Assembly: GCA_037176905.1 (NCBI GenBank)
Contig: JBBBWG010029444.1
Span: 1-48,492 of the forward strand
Length of the DNA: 48,492 nt
Direction: 5' to 3'
Source: Azolla pinnata
Lineage: Eukaryota > Streptophyta > Polypodiopsida > Salviniales > Salviniaceae
The first letter of the stretch is position 1; each line of letters opens with the position of its first letter. This document shows, piece after piece, positions 1-11,100 of the stretch. The notes under the pieces were generated by a model that saw only the letters and a program-made list of their open reading frames with translations, was not told where the DNA came from and did no database searches. The translations under genes were made by a program, and so were the position numbers.

Positions 1-1524
1 TGATGAGCTCTTGGGCTTTTGTATCGCTAAAACTATCATCCCCATACATGTTTAGGAAGATCAGTCAATCACATCTGATAATTAACATTTCAATGCATAA
101 GATGTCCCAGTTAATTAATCGACACACATGTTCACATGGGCTTAGGAAGATCACTCATTTCTTTATAATTACCATTTCAATGCATAATAATAATAAGATA
201 CACCAAAACGCTCGCGAATCTGTTCATCGGAAGATGAAAGTTTTCATGCCTTAATGGCTATATATGAAGATTTCTTGATGTTTTGCAAATACGCGCAGAG
301 AGAATGCCACCAAATTTGATTGTGGGACTCCAGGAACATCCACATGGTTAATCATTAAGACATCTCAACCACATCACAATAAACAGATCTTCCCTCCAGC
401 ATTCTTAAAGAGGGCCCATTAACAAACCTCCCCTTGATGCAATCCCTTTTCTTTTCTCACATTGAATCGCCCTTTTGCTCGATGCGTAAAAAGAGAAGCA
501 GGCCTTCAAAGAACCTCTTCCATCGACATCAATGAGCCTCAGTTACATATCGAGATGTTTCGATATGAATTCATTACAAATTTACACCCATGGGTTGATT
601 TGACGCTTGCTTCGCAGTATATTCCAAACCATTAACTTCCACCTCTCTTGATCGTGTATTGCTGAGTAGGTAAACAGATCTGGACTCGTCCTGAACAATC
701 TCTATCTTCACATAATGTATACATAACTTCCAGGCACCTATGTTACATGGCCACATATTCTTGAGAAATCTCTACTGAGTCATATTGATTTTACTTGAGT
801 GTTTCGGATTGCTGCAAGAGCACGACAGCTTGCGACGCTTGCTTCTGAGTCCTGACAATGTTGGGTTCATTGTTACTTGTGTCCTTGATGTTCCCACCTT
901 AGTTCCAAGTTGCTATCACCTGTACTAGAATGTATTCGCTCCGGTGAAGACCGTGACCTACTTCTTAGAAGCTCCAAATGAAAACAATTCTCCTGGTTTG
1001 CTTTGACAAGCTCTCCGATCCTACATCAACGGTTCCCAAAACTTTTAGTATGTGGAGCTAATGTAAACCACTTTGTCCTCGACATAAAAGTTTAAACAGC
1101 CTTTCCCATTGAAATGAAAGAACAACAAAGCTACTCAATTTTCTAGAACACAGAACACTTGCAATCCTCCAAATTTATGAGAAGACCGGTTTGCATGTCT
1201 TGGTTATTTTCTACTAAAACCACTCAATAAGAATGAAAGTGTAATGAAATGATCAATGTGAAATGACTGATTCATGAGGGCCTAGGGGCAGTGCCAAAAA
1301 TAACGAATCACAAGCTCTGTGTCTTTCTATTTAAGAGATTATCCAGCTAGGCTTTTTATAATGTGTGGCAATCAGATAGGATGAGCATTGAAAACTCCAT
1401 ATACAATGCATAAAAGCCTGTGCTTTACCACACGTTGTTCCTCCCATAGATGTAAATAAAAACTTATTGATTTTTCCTTTGTGCCAATTCAATGGCTTGA
1501 GCATCATGGGCTATTCTACTAACC
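1..1524. other. AT-rich intergenic stretch without a recognised gene
   Basis: I see no exon chain or RNA gene here. Positions 50-104 and 139-188 are an imperfect direct repeat (both run from TTAGGAAGATCA to TTTCAATGCATAA). A 60-residue reading frame on the minus strand at 574-756 could be a last exon of a gene, but I recognise nothing in it and see no upstream partner exon. The stretch just left of 1525 would hold the 3' untranslated region of the methyltransferase gene. Confidence 0.5.
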
Positions 1525-3419
1525 TCATTCTGTTTCTGGCAAACGTTTCTTCATAACATAGAGAACCACACGCTGACTCGAGAAATCCGGATGCCATTGG
1601 GTTTGTGGTACTCTCCAAATGTGGAAGTCTTTTAATGCGGATTCCAGGAAGAGCTCGAGTATAGCATCTACATTATTTTTGTACATGTAAGCCAAAGTCA
1701 AGATAGAAAAAATAAGGTTAACAAATGGAGCTTTCATACCATTTCTTAGCTCGCCAGACAGAATCACAAGAGTACTCCCAGAACATATGCACATGAGCGT
1801 GTACAAAAGTTCATCTATCGCCTTTTCATTGTAGACAACATCTGATGCCAAGACTGCTAGCAACAAAGGAAAAACAAAAGAAGTGGATGAAAAACATGTA
1901 TCAGACAAGTATTTGTGATAGATTATTTAGGACTAGAAGGCATTTCAACCACAGCTTATATGTAGAAAACCACTCGTGGTGATTTTATCCACCTATGGAC
2001 ACTTGACGAATCTTGGTTCACCCTCTTGGGTCTCCCTTCTAAGATTAAATTTTCGAATCACTCGATACAGCATTCCCACTGTCATGTATGTTCGTTGTGC
2101 AAATTTTAGAAGATACTCCACTTCATCTCCCTATCGAGGGTAATTTTACACCGTCGACGGAGTGTTATGAATAGGCATATAAAGTTCTTACAAATCAAAA
2201 GGATGCTCAAATATAATAACACTGCATTGTGCTGACTGTCTTTCTGGCTTAGACATGCATGTTTTGAGAAGTTTTTCATCAAATCATTCATGGCTCCAGT
2301 CATGACATGTTCGATGCAATATGAAACGGAAATCCAAATGTAAGCAAAAATGAGAGACAATGGACAAAGAGAAGATCTATCTACCAAAATCAACTTGTGG
2401 TGACAGCAGAGTTGTGTCGACTTCTTCTCCCCAGGTCAACTCTCGGACACTAGGCACCGCTTTCAAGTTCACCATCCCGGTGTTCTCATCGACATTCTTT
2501 TGAAGCAACCGCAATCGATCCGGCAAATCCGTCAAGATCACCTCTCCACCAAGAAGCGCAGCCACACACCTAGCGAACAATCGCACAAAAGAGCTTGTTT
2601 TTTCTGGAAGGAACTTATAGTAACAAGCGCTGGTTCTCTCCAAGAAACACCAACTAGCAACTGTAGATGTTTGCAAGACTTACCCAACAAAACCACACCC
2701 TGCACCGAGCTCGATACATCGTTTCCCTTTGAGGCTCAGCAAACGCGAGTCGTGCGAATGCTCCAAGAACTTCCCCAGCATTATCGCGCTGTCCCACAGA
2801 ACCGCACCCGTGACTCCCGGCTTGTTCTGGACAAGCACGACTCCAAAAACTGTTAAGGCTCCATGAATCTCCATCATTTTCACACACCATTCTTTGAATT
2901 TCTATCTTCACCACATTTCTTTGACCATGCATCATCAGGCAATTCCCAAGGTCAAGTCTGCCAAATCATGTCATTGTCTCTCCAATACATGCAGATACAC
3001 TAGGTGCACATGGGCAAAGTGTATGCAGATTTACAAGTGTATATGCCTGTGTAAGTGCAGATGCATATGGATGATGATCAGAATGTGGGCATATGTATGC
3101 ATGTGAACTGACAGAGAACCCCACAACAACAGAGACTTACTAGGGCAGAAGGGGTCTGAAAGATCCTCATGTTGTGGCCGCAAGCATCGATCCGTGCAGA
3201 GCCTTGAGATTGCCGAACAAAGGCATTCTGAGGAGAGGATTGAGGCTGACCCAGCGCCCACAAGAGCATGATCTCCTCGGAGGCGTCCACAACAGGGCGA
3301 AGCGGCATATCCAAGCAACCAGAGAGCTGGGCCACCGCCATAGCTTCCTCTCCTTCGCCTTCTCCTTCACCTTCTTCTTCTTCTCCTTCTTCTCCTTCTT
3401 CTTCTCCTGTTCCAGCCAT
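1525..3419 (-). CDS. METTL21-type protein-lysine methyltransferase (Methyltransf_16 family), 5 exons
   Basis: Predicted exons are 3419-3141, 2826-2684, 2569-2385, 1853-1740 and 1667-1525; all junctions are GT-AG with matching phases and give 287 residues. The protein is a seven-beta-strand, S-adenosylmethionine-dependent methyltransferase of the group that modifies lysines on non-histone proteins such as chaperones; the substrate of this member is unknown. The SAM-binding motif I is C-I-E-L-G-A-G-C-G-F-V-G at about residues 130-141, followed by the acidic-loop motif TDLPDR at 154-159. The post-motif II signature SDVVY is at 206-210, and the C-terminal TQWHPDF matches the plant family. N-terminal residues 5-27 are a Glu/Gly run encoded by a microsatellite. 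An alternative in-frame ATG at 3476 exists; I chose 3419 because its context (CCATGG-like) and the plant family start fit better. Function is known from the family, not from this sequence. Confidence 0.88.
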
Positions 3420-3640
3420 GGCAGGGAGCAGATCTTTGTCTTCCAGGGCCCAGAAACGGAATTGGGCTGCGATCAAATCAGTCTACTGGCGGCTTCTCGG
3501 GCCCCATCCGGATCGAGGGCTGCATCTTGAAGCTGATCTCGGGGAATCCATCAGCCCTAAAGTCCTTCCTTCGAGCCCCGAGCTGAAGCCGCCATCGATC
3601 CGAGAGCTGATTCGACGTCCGGAACTGTAAGCTTCTGGAT

Positions 3641-3915
3641 TTGGGTTTTCGAACCTCGGATCAGAACCCTCGAATCGGAGACTTCTGGGTCTGGGTTTCG
3701 ATCGAATCGGAGGCTTCTGGGTCTGGGTTTGGATCAAATCGGAAACTTCTGGGTTTGGGTTTCGATCAAATCGGAGGCTTCTGGGTTTGGGTTTCGATCG
3801 AATCGGAGACTTCTGGGTCTAGGTTTCGATCGAATCGGAGACTTCTGGGTCTGGGTTTCGATCGAATCGGAGACTTTTGGGTTTGGGTTTTCAATCGAAC
3901 TAGGGACTTCTGGGT
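3641..3915. repeat. 32-bp minisatellite, about 8 copies
   Basis: Units read like AATCGGAGACTTCTGGGTCT followed by a GGGTTTCGATCG part. Because 32 is not a multiple of three the array opens reading frames in all frames on both strands; these are not genes. It lies just upstream of the methyltransferase start. Confidence 0.9.
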
Positions 3916-4440
3916 TTGGGTTTCGAGCCTCGAATAGGAACCCACAATCGGGCCAAGAATCTGGAATTGCACGCTTCTTCTGGGTTTGGGTTTTGAGCCT
4001 CGGATCAGAAGCCACAATCGGGCCAAGAATCTGGAATTGTAGGCTTCTTCTGGGTTTGGGTTTCGAGCCTCGGATTAGAAGCCACGATCGGGTTGAGAAT
4101 CTGGAATTGTAGGCTTCTTCTGGGTCTAGTTCCAAGCCTCGGATCAAAAGCCACGATTGGGCTGAGAATCTGGAATTTGTAGGCTTCTTCTAGATTTGGG
4201 TTTCGCGCCTAGGATCAAAAGCCACAATCGGGCTGAGATTCTGGAACCTTGAGGCTTCTTCTAGATTTGGGTTTTGAGCCTCGGATCAGAACCCACGATC
4301 AGGGTGAAGAATCTGGAAGCAGAGGCTTGTGGGTTTCGAGCCTCAGATCGGAACCCACAATCGGGGCCGAGAATTTTGAGCTGGAAGCTTCTTCTAGGAC
4401 TGCAACCTTCTTCTGGGTCTAGGTTTCAATCTGGAACTGC
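3916..4440. repeat. About 70-bp minisatellite derived from the neighbouring 32-bp unit
   Basis: About 6-7 diverged copies containing the words GAGCCTCGGATCAGAAGCCA, AATCTGGAATTGTAGG and CTTCTTCTGGGTTTGGG. The last words are shared with the 32-bp array to the left, so the longer unit probably arose by insertion into the shorter one. Confidence 0.85.
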
Positions 4441-5584
4441 AAGCCTAGACTGAACCCGTTTCCCAATCTGGTGCATAATGGATCCTGGGAATACATCGGT
4501 CCAACGATTTGGAATCGGCAAGCAACACAGTTCACGCGAACTTATAACGATACAGGTTCTTGCAAGAGCAATCTGTATCATTGTTCCGATCGGTTCAACT
4601 ATCCCTGGGTCTCAATTAGAGCACAGAAAGGGAGCAAGGCGAGGTGTTCATGAGTCTGATAAATAAATACAGGGGGAGTGGGCAGGTAAGCGCCTCATCG
4701 GCGCAAAACCGTTAGACAGAAATCGTTGGCGTTAACTAGACCCTAGGAAAGTTACGATTATAAGAAAGACCCTTTGGCCACTATGGCGGATTCCTAACGA
4801 TTCTGCGGCGATCTGCGCAATCTGATGTCAAACGACAATCATCATCATGCGTTGGTCATAAAAGCGCAACACTATCTTTATCATCGGCTCCATACCACCG
4901 CCACGATCCCCCCAGAGAGTATATCCATCACCTGGGGAGCAATCTAGCCGATACTGTTCAGGCACCTCTGTATCATCATCAGCCTGTCTGTTCCGTTCTG
5001 TTCTGTCTGTCGGCGCTTACAGATCTGAGACGATACCCTAATACTCTTCCATGACCAATGATACAGGATGTTTGGATGCATTCCGAGGACGGGGAGAGGC
5101 ACAGTAAATGCATTCAATCCGCATGTAACCCACCTGATCGATCGAACAGTACTTGCACAGAATGGCCCTCGCCACAGGCAAAAAGACTCCCTCGACGCGC
5201 TGGGAAAAATCTTCTTTGAGGAGAGCGTTTCTTGGTCCGACTCGAGGGAGCTGGCAGAAGAAGGCACGTCTGATGCGGGTTTGGTTTTTTTGCACACGAT
5301 CTGAATGATCATCGTAGCGTATCGAACCCCCCCCCCCCCCACCCATGTTTTGTCCTTGTTCCGGGGAGAAGGTCAGGGAAGGGGGTTTCAGGATTCTCAG
5401 TCACTGGAGCCGTGCCGGCGGTCAGATGCGCGAAAAGATTCCAGACTGGAGATGCGGAATCGGAATCGGCGGGGAAGGATTCAAAAGCTCGTTAGTTGCA
5501 TTCCCATTCCAATGGCCACTAGCACCTGTATTGTAGCCAAGACAACGGGCAAGAACCTGCTGGCAGGATACATCTGTTTCCAGG
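4441..5584. other. Unique sequence between repeat arrays, no gene recognised
   Basis: Moderate GC, no exon chain recognised on either strand. It contains a run of about 14-15 C at 5327-5341, a likely site of sequencing or assembly length error. Reading frames here have no recognisable domain. Confidence 0.4.
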
Positions 5585-6430
5585 CCAGGATGGATCAGAT
5601 CGAATCGATCCCAACTGATCAGATAGGTTCTCGATCGATCGATCGATACCGGGATGGATCAGATAGAATCGATCCCAACTGATCAGATGGGTTCTCGATC
5701 GATTGATACCAGGATGGATCAGTTCGAATCGATTCCAGCTGATCAGATAGGTTCTCGATCGATCAATACCAGGATGGATTGGATTGATCCAAACTAAGCC
5801 TGAACACGGATCCCAGTCGATACCAGGTCGGATGCATCGGATTTGGTTCTCGATCGATCGAGAGCAGGACGCATGGATAGATCGATCCAAACTGGTCTGA
5901 TTAGTTCTCGATCGATCCATCGATCCATCCATATTGGCTTGATTCAATTCTCGATCGATCAATACCAGGATGGATGGATTGATCGATTCATACTCGCCCG
6001 ATTCAGTTCTCAATCAAGCGATCGATCCATACTGGTCTGCTTCAGTTCCCTGATCGATCCAAACTCGTCTGCTTCAGTTCCTCGAATCGATCCAAACTCG
6101 TCTGCTTCAGTTCCTCGAATCGATCCAAACTCGTCTGCTTCAGTTCCTCGAATCGATCCAAACTCGTCTGCTTCAGTTTCTTGATCGATCGATCCATACT
6201 AGCCCGATTCAGCGCTCGATCGATCGATTCATACTCGTCCGATATCCATCCTCGATCGAAACGATCGATGCATACTCGCCCAGCTTCAGTTTCTCGATCG
6301 ATCCAAACTCGTCCGATTCAGTTGCTCGGATCGATCGATCGATCGATACCAACTCGAATCGATCGATCGATTACCAAGACGGGGTCGATCGGATATATAC
6401 CAAAACAAGTCACAGATCGATCCGAACTCG
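5585..6430. repeat. GATCGATC-rich compound minisatellite
   Basis: The left part (about 5585-5830) has roughly 60-bp units of the type GGATGGATCAGAT ... TTCTCGATCGATTGATACCA. The middle part at about 6047-6180 has four near-perfect 33-bp units (TCGTCTGCTTCAGTTCCTCG plus AATCGATCCAAAC). The remainder is irregular GATCGATC clusters with CATACTCG/CAAACTCG spacers. Confidence 0.9.
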
Positions 6431-6589
6431 TCGTCTGATCGGTACCGGTTTCTCCTGGGTGTGGGCTCGAGGTATTATTGGATTCCTTCCTTCCTTCCTT
6501 CCTTCCATAGCCAGAGCTTCTTCCATGGAGAAGAGCTTCTTCTTCCACAGCTTCCATGGCCAAAGCTTCTTCCATAGCTTCTTCTTCCA

Positions 6590-6625
6590 TAGCCATAGCT
6601 TCCTCTCTCTCTCTCTCTCTCTCTC
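6590..6625. repeat. (CT)n microsatellite
   Basis: An uninterrupted CT run of about 14 dinucleotides inside a pyrimidine-rich stretch with AGCTTC/CCATAG words. Confidence 0.85.
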
Positions 6626-6767
6626 TAGCTTCTCTCTCTTCACAGCACCAGCAGCACTACCGCGCAGACAGTCTTCTCACCTTCAATTGGGCGATTTTAA
6701 TTTTGCCCCATTTCCTTGCGACGTGTTCCGTCATGCTCCTCCTCCATCTCTGCACAGAAGCAGCCGC

Positions 6768-6955
6768 AGCACAAGAATCAGAAGAAGAAGCAGAAGAAGC
6801 AGAAGAAGCAGCAGAAGGAGAAGAAGCAGAAGAAGAAGAAGGAGAAGGAGCAGGAAGGAGAAGAAAAGAAGGAAAGAAAGACAGCGAGAGACAGACAGAA
6901 AGAGAGAAGGAGCCCCACACCAGACAGACAGACAAACAGACAGAAAAAGAGGCCC
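6768..6955. repeat. Purine-rich (AGAAG/GACA) tract
   Basis: Almost all purine on the plus strand (GAAGAAGCAGAAGAA-type words), ending in CAGACAGA repeats. It is followed within 50 bases by a long pyrimidine tract on the same strand. Confidence 0.85.
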
Positions 6956-6977
6956 ATAACCTGCTCATTCCTGCGTC

Positions 6978-8050
6978 GCCGTCATCAAGCTTCCATTGAT
7001 TCTCTTCTTCTTCTTCTTCTTCTTCGTTTTCCTCTTCTTCTTCTTCTTCTTCTTCTTCTTCTTCTTCGTCTTCATCTTCATCTTCATCTTCATCTTCTTC
7101 ATCTTCGTCTTCATCTTCATCTTCATCTTCATCTTCATCTTCATCTTCATCTTCATCTTCTTCGTCTTCATCTTCATCTTCATCTTCTTCTTCTTCGTCT
7201 TCATCTTCTTCTTCGTCTTCATCTTCATCGTCATCATCATCATCATCTTCTTCTTCTTGTGCCTCATATGGTGTAATGCCGCATTTCAACAGTTTATCAA
7301 GCTTCCATTGATTCGATTCTTCTTCTTCTTCTTCTTCTTCCGTCTCGTATGTGTGATGCAGCATTTCAAGAGTTCATCAAGCTTCCATTGATTCTGTGAT
7401 GCAGCATTTCAAGAGTTCATCAAGCTTCCATTGATTCTCTTCTTCTTCTTCTTCTTCTGCTTCTTCTTCTTCTTCTTGTGCCTCATATGTGTAATGCAGC
7501 ATTTCAACAGTTTATCAAGCTTCCATTGATTCTCTTCTTCTTCTTCCTCTTCCTCTTCTTCTTGTGTCTCATATGTGTGATGCAGCATTTCAACAGTTCA
7601 TCAAGCTTCCATTGATTCTCTTCTTCTTCTTCTTCTTCCTCTTCGTCTTCTTCTTCTTGTGTCTCATTTGTGTAATGCAGCATTTCAACAGTTTATCAAG
7701 CTTCCATTGATTCTCTTCTCCTCCTCCTCCTCCTCCTCCTTCTTCTCTTCTTCTTGTCTCTTATATGTGTAATGCAGCATTCCAGCAGTTCAATCTCTGA
7801 CGCCGGATCTTTGCTTTCGATCCATTGACGACCTACGCTTCTTCTTTGGTATCTGATCTTCATCTGCCCTAACCCCCATCTCTTCATCTTCTGCTTCTGC
7901 TTCTGCTTCTACTTCTTCTGCTTAATCTTCTTCTTCTTCTTCTTCTGTTGAATGTGTAATGCAGCATTTCAGCAGTGTAATCTCTGACGCCGGATCTTCG
8001 CGTTCGATCCATTGACGACCTACGCTGCTTCTTTGGTATCTGATCTTCAT
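6978..8050. repeat. TTC/ATC microsatellite plus a long-unit tandem array upstream of the NEK gene
   Basis: Positions 7000-7258 are TCTTCT and TCTTCA hexamers. From 7258 to about 7780 five to six units repeat the words TGTGTAATGCAGCATTTCAA, CAGTTTATCAAGCTTCCATT and GATTCTCTTCTTC, each separated by a variable TTC run. At about 7790-7865 and 7975-8050 a second unit (CTCTGACGCCGGATCTT ... GATCTTCATCTG) is present twice. The long acidic or Lys/Phe-rich reading frames here reflect these repeats and are not taken as genes. Confidence 0.9.
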
Positions 8051-8182
8051 CTGCTCAGGCTCTCAACCGCCTTTCTTTCTCTCTGCTAAGATTCTCGATT
8101 AATCACCATCGCCGTCATCAGCATCATCATCTTCACCATCACCATCGCCATCGCCATCGCCATCGTCCTCAACCACGGCGCC

Positions 8183-11100
8183 ATGGACTCCAAGATGGAC
8201 CAGTATGAAGTCATGGAACAGATTGGGAAAGGATCCTTCGGCTCCGCCATCCTCGTCTATCACAAGCTCGAAAGGAAAAAGTAAGCAGACGATCGATCCA
8301 TTGGAATCGATGGAATCATCAAGAGGCCGAGCCTGGGCTTCTGATCACCATCATTAGGTTTACGCTTGTGCGGAGTACTATACACCGGTCGATTCATACC
8401 CAAAATGCTTAATCATACTCTAATCTTGTTAGATTCCTTCATCAAAACCCTAATCTTGTTAGATTCCTTCATCAAAACCCTAATCTTGTCACATTCCTTC
8501 ATCAAAGCCCTAATCTTGTTAGATTCCTTCATCAAAACCCAAATCTTGTCACATTCCTTCATCAAAACCCTAATCTTGTTAGGTTCCTTCATCAAAACCC
8601 TAATCTTGTCACATTCCTTCATCAAAACCCTAATCTTGTTGGATTCCTTCATCAAAACCCTAATCTTGTTAGCTTCTTTCTCCACGACACCATAGTGGAA
8701 TCGAACTCGCCAATGGCGCGTCTGTAATCGTATCACATTCATCTGCATTGTCATCCTGCAATGTGGAATGCGAGGTATGGCGGATAGCTCGAGCGTTTGC
8801 CATGGATGGCTAGGGTTTTGACCTAATCCTAGAACGATGCAGAATTAGGGTTCACAAGTGGCTATGGTGCAGAAGTTGAGTTTAGGGTTTGCAGGTAGTT
8901 TCTAGGGTTTGGATATCACCTGTTTTTGGGCCAAAGCGACCTAGGGTTTGACGCCATTGCTTGAGCAGGAAGGCCCATGATGAAGATTAGCCATGATTCT
9001 GATACAAAATGCTTCGCATTTCTGACAGGTATGTGCTGAAGAAGATCCGTCTGGCTCGACAATCCGATCGATGCCGGCGCTCTGCACACCAGGAGGTTTT
9101 CTTTCTTCATTGCGAATCGATCATACGGAACCCCTTTGCCCTAATCATATAAGCCGGCTTCGATCTTTGCTTCGAATCTGTCTATCATCTGACCCAGACT
9201 CAGAAACTGGATCGATCTTTGCTTCGAATCTGTCTATCATCTGATGCGGATTCAGAAACTCGATCGATCTTTGCTTCGAATCTGTGTATCATCTGACGCA
9301 GATTCAGAAACTCGATCAATATTCGTTTGGAATCTGTCTATCATCTGACGCAGATTCTAAAAACTCGATGGATCTTTGTTTCGAATCTGTCTATCATCCG
9401 ACTCAGATTCAAAACCTGATCGATCTTTGTTTCGAATCTGTCTATCGTCCGATGCAGATTCAGAAACTCGATCGTATTTCGATCCGTCTGTCTGTCTGTC
9501 TGCATACATTACAGATAATGCTATTCTACATTGTTCTTGATCTGAGAGAAATCTTTTGATGGTTTATCAGATGGCCTTGATATCAAGAGTGAATCACCCG
9601 CACATCATCGGCTACAAAGAATCATGGGTGGAGAAGGTCATCATCTCCGCCACTGTCTTGACTCTTCTTTCTTTCTCTCCATCTCTGTCAAATGCATCAT
9701 CTTCACTTCAAGTAATTGAATGTGGGGGGGCTGGATATGGCATACATGCAGCACTACATGCCCTAAACCCTAACCCTAAACCCTAAAACCATGCACATTC
9801 TTGCACAGATACATGCATTCATAAACACATACATGAACACATACGCATACACATGCCTGTTCACAGGGATTACACCATTTCCAGCGCATTGCTGCGCATC
9901 TCTAGGCATGGAATGAGCAGGAGAACTGAAAAAAAGAGTTGATCTGGTTTTTGCAGGGGTGCTATGTATGCATTGTGACAACATACTGTGAAGGTGGTGA
10001 TATGTGAGTTCATCATGCTCATTTCCATCTCTTGGGAGATTCAACTAACTGTTTGTGGGTGAATGCACACTTACCCATCTGAAAAACCATTCCCTTTGCT
10101 GTATGGCTTTGAATACAGGGCAGAATTGATAAGAAAAGCTAATGGAGTTTATTTCTCTGAGGAGGTATGTGTGTGCATGTCTAATTGCATCTTGGGCTGT
10201 GCCATATCCTGTGATGTTGTGGCTCCATTCCTTGATCTTGCCTAGATCTGTCATACCATGTTTTGATGATAACAGAAGATCTTTTTCATCAGAAACTCTG
10301 TAGGTGGTTTGCACAGCTGCTATTGGCTGTGGATTATCTTCATTCGAACCACATCCTGCATCGCGATTTAAAGGTATGCATGATATATGGTTGCAATACA
10401 ATTAGGAAAGAAAGAAAAAGAAGTTTGTTTTGGGGTGTTTGTCAGAACATCATTGCCTAATGAGGTCTATATTTTTCTGACCATCAGTATATGCTATTGT
10501 TATGAGCAGTGTTCAAACATATTCCTGACTAAGGATCACAACATCATGCTTGGTATACGCCCCAAAAAAACTTGTTGCTTTTACTGATTTTTTTCTGGGC
10601 TAGATAGTGTGTGCTTGATCGTTTCTTGACGTATTAGAAGCTAATCTGATCATACCATTTCTCCCGAAAAAACGCAGGAGATTTCGGACTGGCGAAGATG
10701 CTCAAGGCAGATGATCTAACATCATCAGTAAGTTCTTGTGACCATTATCATTTAGATATAAAGGAATTGAATGGGCACGGTGTTAGGGATGATTGTTTCA
10801 CGACCCGACTAAAATACTAAGCAAGGAATGAAATGAACATAACAGAAACCTTGACTTGAACCGGTTGATCTCATGGATCATGGATAGGATAAGATATCGT
10901 GTCTGACACCATTACATTCCTACATTGTCTTTTTGATGCTGTTATTCCGAATAAACTTAACACTAGCCTCAACTTGATTCCATGATCTTAGCAGTCAGAA
11001 CTCTTAAGGAGAAGCTGTTGTGTTTTAACACCATCACATTCCTGTCTTTGGTTTGCGATAACCTTGACTTGAACCGGATTTGTGAAAAACTTAATGGTCA

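Noticed and set aside
574..756. 60-residue minus-strand frame as a possible last exon
   Set aside because: I could not match it to a family, nor find an upstream exon in phase between it and the methyltransferase gene.
3641..4147. Reading frames of up to 137 residues over the 32-bp minisatellite
   Set aside because: They are open in several frames on both strands because of the repeat, with no conserved domain.
6657..7364. 235-residue acidic reading frame (Glu/Asp repeats) on the minus strand
   Set aside because: It is the translation of a TTC/TCA microsatellite and of the neighbouring minisatellite; the repeats do not keep one frame over the whole array, and no unique domain is present.
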